Shown piece after piece: positions 60,613-64,000 of a stretch of DNA of 64,000 nucleotides (positions are counted from its first letter, which is position 1; the number at the start of each line of letters is the position of its first letter). The notes beneath the pieces are model-generated. The model did no database searches. It saw nothing but the letters and a program-made list of their open reading frames with translations, and was not told where the DNA came from. The position numbers and the translations under genes were made by a program. Origin of the DNA: RGIG5612 sp050944475 (GTDB taxonomy: Bacteria; Bacillota; Clostridia; Lachnospirales; Lachnospiraceae); contig JBMNRD010000007.1 in NCBI GenBank assembly GCA_050944475.1, positions 13,500-77,499 of the forward strand, given 5' to 3'.

Positions 60613-62169
60613 TTACAATCCTAACAACTTGCCTTTTATTTTAATGATTATATGCCAGCACCATTTGAGAAAACCGTAAACTCCGTTGTAATTAAATGAT
60701 ATGAACATACAACATAAAAGTGTCAATATGCCGAAGACGGCCACGCTTCTTATCGCTGCTTTAAATTCGTCTCCCGTTCCAAGTACGAATATCGGTTTGC
60801 CTGTTTTTAATTCGTAACGCTCCAACAGATAACAAATCACGAAACAAAGCAAAGCGCATAAAAATGTTCCCAAAGCCACTTTGGGCCATAATATAGGTGA
60901 CATACCGGCATAGTCCAATGCAATTTCAGCCGTTTTGATTCCGTAATAAATATTATTAATCAACTCAAAAGCACAGAACACAACAAAAAAGCCGTACACC
61001 GCTTTTGCAATTTTGGGAGAAGTGATTGAATTGACACCAGCGGCCAGAAGAATGAACAGGATGAACAAGTAGTGCGGCGTATATATAAACGCCTCGTGTG
61101 CTCCGTAAAAGTAATGCAATAAAGCATTACATGCAAAGGACACTATCAGCATAGCAATATACAAACTTTTCTTTTTATCTTTATTCCGGAACAAGCGGAT
61201 AAACATGAGTATCAACAACGCCGCAAAACATACAAAAAAAGCAATCAGCATTATCTTTGCTATGACGCCGTAACCGCCGAACGAGACCTGATAATATTTA
61301 CCGCTGATTTGCATATATATATCCGGAGAAATTATAGAGCGCGCAAAGATCTCTTTCAACCAGCCGACAGTTTTATCAAGATTCACCAGCCAGTTCATGT
61401 AATAAGTTTCTTCGTATCCGTGTCCCAAGAGCGCATGAATAATACTTTCCAGGAAAATCGGGCACTGCGACCAAACCATTTTTTGGATAACGCAAAGAAT
61501 TATTATAGAACCTGAATTTATCAGGTTTATGAGTACAAATTTTTTGATAATAGCTTTAGCTTTTTCTTCCCGAACAATTAAATAAAATAATAATCCCAGA
61601 CAGTACGGGAGATAGTTTGTCAACGTGATTCCGAAACTGATTACACCGAGAATTACAAAGATAATGTAAATAATCTTTTCGTTTTTTTCGTCGCTATAAG
61701 CCGCCCTTAGCACAAAATACCAAAAGCATACAAGACCGAGGGCTGCAAACACAAAGGATTCGGGAATACTTGAAAAAATCATCATTGAAAAGCTCAGTCC
61801 GTACATGCACGATATAATGTGACTTAGCTTTTCATTACTGCAGAGCTGTTTCAGAATATTGTGAAGAAATACTACGGACAAAGCTCCGGCAAAGCTCTCA
61901 ACAAGGATAACGGACAATCTGCTGTTGTTTACGAACCCGTTAACGATAAGAACTATCGGCTGTGTCAGGATTAAAAACAAAGGATGCACCTTGATTCTGT
62001 AATGGCTGTATGTAATATCGGTCAAATCCAAAAGCGCTCTTCGATTATCTGCGCCGAAAAGAATGTTTGCGTCATAACTTACCCGGTACGATATACACAT
62101 ACCGAGAAAGACATATATTATAAAGAACACGCAGAAAAGCTGCAGATTTCTGTTTCGCAGACGTATCAT
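60613..62169 (-). CDS. Polytopic membrane protein, probable GT-C-type glycosyltransferase
   Basis: 518 residues from ATG 62169, behind GAAGGA; upstream in-frame codons lack a ribosome site and look non-coding. About 12 membrane helices. An early external loop with DITYSHYRIKVHPLFLIL (residues ~50-65) carries charged residues where GT-C enzymes keep catalytic acids. I do not recognise a precise family. With UbiA and HAD downstream by 23 bases, it may use a lipid-linked pentose donor to decorate the envelope (inference). Confidence 0.55.
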   Translation of the reverse strand: MIRLRNRNLQLFCVFFIIYVFLGMCISYRVSYDANILFGADNRRALLDLTDITYSHYRIKVHPLFLILTQPIVLIVNGFVNNSRLSVILVESFAGALSVVFLHNILKQLCSNEKLSHIISCMYGLSFSMMIFSSIPESFVFAALGLVCFWYFVLRAAYSDEKNEKIIYIIFVILGVISFGITLTNYLPYCLGLLFYLIVREEKAKAIIKKFVLINLINSGSIIILCVIQKMVWSQCPIFLESIIHALLGHGYEETYYMNWLVNLDKTVGWLKEIFARSIISPDIYMQISGKYYQVSFGGYGVIAKIMLIAFFVCFAALLILMFIRLFRNKDKKKSLYIAMLIVSFACNALLHYFYGAHEAFIYTPHYLFILFILLAAGVNSITSPKIAKAVYGFFVVFCAFELINNIYYGIKTAEIALDYAGMSPILWPKVALGTFLCALLCFVICYLLERYELKTGKPIFVLGTGDEFKAAIRSVAVFGILTLLCCMFISFNYNGVYGFLKWCWHIIIKIKGKLLGL

Positions 62170-62397
62170 TTTTGATCCTTCACCTGAATTGTTTTTTAGC
62201 ATGGTTTCTGTTTTTAATATGTTGTGTCTTGGAGTTTCGGCATCGGCCGGAACAGTCCGGCATGAAGCAAATGTATTGTATGTTAGGTTGCGAATAAAAT
62301 CAATTAGGGAAATGCATATGGAAAAGAAAACAAAAAACCTATTAGTCGCCCGTGTGACCATGAGTAGCATAATGGAGTTTGTTTTGCACAATGGCAA
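62170..62397. other. Gap between the membrane protein and the RhuM remnant
   Basis: No supported gene. A short perfect hairpin GCCGGA-ACAG-TCCGGC lies at 62246-62261. The 5-prime end of the minus-strand membrane gene transcript must begin here, but I see no clear promoter. Confidence 0.4.
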
Positions 62398-62489
62398 AGA
62401 AACGAATTGCCTCCGGCATTGCCTTTGAGTCGTTCGTCATCCAGAGTAAAGCCTTTAATCAAGTATTCTTTCAGTCTTGCGGTAGCCCA
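62398..62489 (-). pseudogene. Remnant of a RhuM-family (virulence RhuM/DNA-binding) gene
   Basis: On the minus strand the frame KWATARLKEYLIKGFTLDDE then RLKGN matches the conserved core of RhuM-family proteins. Similarity stops after about 30 residues in both directions: upstream the frame runs into the first CRISPR repeat, downstream it becomes unrelated sequence. So it is a fragment, not a gene. Confidence 0.6.
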
Positions 62490-64000
62490 TTTTAAGTCCC
62501 CTATAAAATTACACCACTCTCAAACTGAAAGTTACAAGATACGGCGCTGACATTAGTTTGAGTCCCCTATAAAATTACACCACTCTCAAACGCACCGTAA
62601 CGTTGTTGACATAAACAACCCGTTTGAGTCCCCTATAAAATTACACCACTCTCAAACTTGCGAAACGCTTAAAAAGCTTAACGCCAAGTTTGAGTCCCCT
62701 ATAAAATTACACCACTCTCAAACTCATGCGTAGCGGGAGCTATGAGCTCTATGGTTTGAGTCCCCTATAAAATTACACCACTCTCAAACATCAGTCCAAT
62801 AACTCGCCCCCTCGATATTGTTTGAGTCCCCTATAAAATTACACCACTCTCAAACTTGCGAAACGCTTAAAAAGCTTAACGCCAAGTTTGAGTCCCCTAT
62901 AAAATTACACCACTCTCAAACCGTATGGCGTCGGCGTTCATGAGCGAACCGGTTTGAGTCCCCTATAAAATTACACCACTCTCAAACATGTATAATTATT
63001 TGCTCAGTCGTATCTTTGTTTGAGTCCCCTATAAAATTACACCACTCTCAAACATTGTAGCCGGTTCTTTTAATTGTTGCTGCGTTTGAGTCCCCTATAA
63101 AATTACACCACTCTCAAACCTTTTCAACGGTGACCGTCAGCAGGGCACGGTTTGAGTCCCCTATAAAATTACACCACTCTCAAACCACGGCCTCAAGATA
63201 AACGCCGTCCTTCGGTTTGAGTCCCCTATAAAATTACACCACTCTCAAACCGTATGGCGTCGGCGTTCATGAGCGAACCGGTTTGAGTCCCCTATAAAAT
63301 TACACCACTCTCAAACCCAGTTCACTGTTTGTTTCACTTGTACGAAGTTTGAGTCCCCTATAAAATTACACCACTCTCAAACTCCGTAAGCTTACCGGCT
63401 TTATAAACCTCTGTTTGAGTCCCCTATAAAATTACACCACTCTCAAACCCGCCAGACTCTTTGTTTTTGTCATAAATCGTTTGAGTCCCCTATAAAATTA
63501 CACCACTCTCAAACGACGACTTCCACCTGATAGACGGGCCCTATGTTTGAGTCCCCTATAAAATTACACCACTCTCAAACACATTCTCAAAAACTCCTTC
63601 ATAAGTTGAAGTTTGAGTCCCCTATAAAATTACACCACTCTCAAACCGCTTGGTCTACGGCCCATCGGATGTTTTTGTTTGAGTCCCCTATAAAATTACA
63701 CCACTCTCAAACTACTATTCCTGTACTCGGGCAGGTCGCCTGGTTTGAGTCCCCTATAAAATTACACCACTCTCAAACCAAGTGTTGGCGGCGGACTATC
63801 ACGACGCAAGTTTGAGTCCCCTATAAAATTACACCACTCTCAAACCACCCACTCTTCGAGCACCACCTCATATATGTTTGAGTCCCCTATAAAATTACAC
63901 CACTCTCAAACCTAACGTATAGGGCCAGTGGCAGTGAATTAGTTTGAGTCCCCTATAAAATTACACCACTCTCAAACATTGACAAACTCTACCACTTCGT
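62490..64000 (-). CRISPR. CRISPR array, 23 visible repeats of 36 bp, runs off the right edge
   Basis: Repeats begin at 62490, 62556, 62622, 62688, 62754, 62820, 62886, 62952, 63018, 63084, 63150, 63215, 63281, 63347, 63413, 63479, 63545, 63611, 63677, 63743, 63810, 63876 and 63942. Spacers are 30 nt except one of 29 and one of 31; the last is cut at 23. The plus-strand repeat starts GTTTGAGTCCCC and ends CACTCTCAAAC. Read on the minus strand it starts GTTTGAGAGTGGTG, the usual form of type II (Cas9) repeats. The leftmost copy has two changes (bases 1 and 5), as expected for the leader-distal end. So transcription, leader and cas genes should lie to the right, outside the window. Two spacer pairs are identical (62658/62856 and 62922/63251). 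Confidence 0.97.

Noticed and set aside
62189..62428. 79-codon plus-strand frame left of the array
   Set aside because: No ribosome site or family features; antisense to the RhuM remnant and to the upstream region of the membrane gene.
63543..63815. 90-codon open frame with repeated FESPIKLHHSQT units
   Set aside because: It is translation of the CRISPR repeats, not a protein gene.

Overview
The window is a stretch of chromosome from an anaerobic low-to-mid GC Bacillota, most likely class Clostridia. The evidence is the Gram-positive origin gene order (gyrA-gyrB-recF-yaaA-dnaN-dnaA | rpmH-rnpA-yidD-yidC-khpB-mnmE-mnmG-rsmG-parA-parB), strong AGGAGG-type ribosome sites, and families common in Clostridia (DegV, DUF1836, DUF1700/DUF4097 with PadR, DUF4446, FeoA-FeoB fusion). 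I cannot name a genus. No rRNA operon, insertion sequence or prophage is visible.

Layout. 1-3.1 kb: a dhaL-dhaK-lsrF-VOC sugar-phosphate cassette. 3.1-6.7 kb: DegV, DUF1836, a YhhN-type membrane protein and a DUF2974 alpha/beta hydrolase. 6.8-14.9 kb: an envelope-glycan set (three family-2 glycosyltransferases, GtrA, UDP-glucuronate decarboxylase-like enzyme, two tandem acyltransferases, Gfo/Idh oxidoreductase, FAD enzyme). 15-20 kb: FeoAB iron transporter, an MBL-fold hydrolase and enolase. 20-38 kb: replication origin. Genes left of about 28.5 kb run on the minus strand and genes right of it on the plus strand, so both arms point away from the origin. 38-43 kb: seryl-tRNA synthetase, tRNA-Arg, a phloretin/DAPG-hydrolase-like enzyme, a D,D-carboxypeptidase, TrmB and tRNA-Lys. 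43-48 kb: a PadR/DUF1700/DUF4097 operon, a soluble molybdopterin oxidoreductase with its iron-sulfur partner, and YegP. 48-59 kb: PlsC-like protein, second DegV, a giant MMPL transporter with a divergent TetR gene, DMT transporter, TRIC channel, and a DUF1538 transporter with a double-PII protein. 59-62.2 kb: HAD phosphatase, UbiA prenyltransferase and a large polytopic membrane protein. 62.5-64 kb: a CRISPR array of 23 visible repeats, running off the right edge.

Most notable points. (1) The candidate DnaA boxes around dnaA nearly all carry TCAAC where the classical box has TCCAC, and DnaA has Asn in place of the base-reading Asp of its GRDHTTV signature. This suggests an altered origin code. 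A DnaA-trio-like element lies between dnaA and dnaN. (2) The MMPL protein has about 690 residues of degenerate tandem 63-80 residue repeats inserted in its second external loop. (3) The DUF1538 gene appears to start at an ATA codon behind a perfect ribosome site. (4) Two parS sites flank rsmG, just before parAB. (5) The CRISPR array contains two pairs of duplicated spacers, and its old end is fused to a RhuM gene remnant.

All function calls come from reading motifs and remembered family features; no database search was possible.
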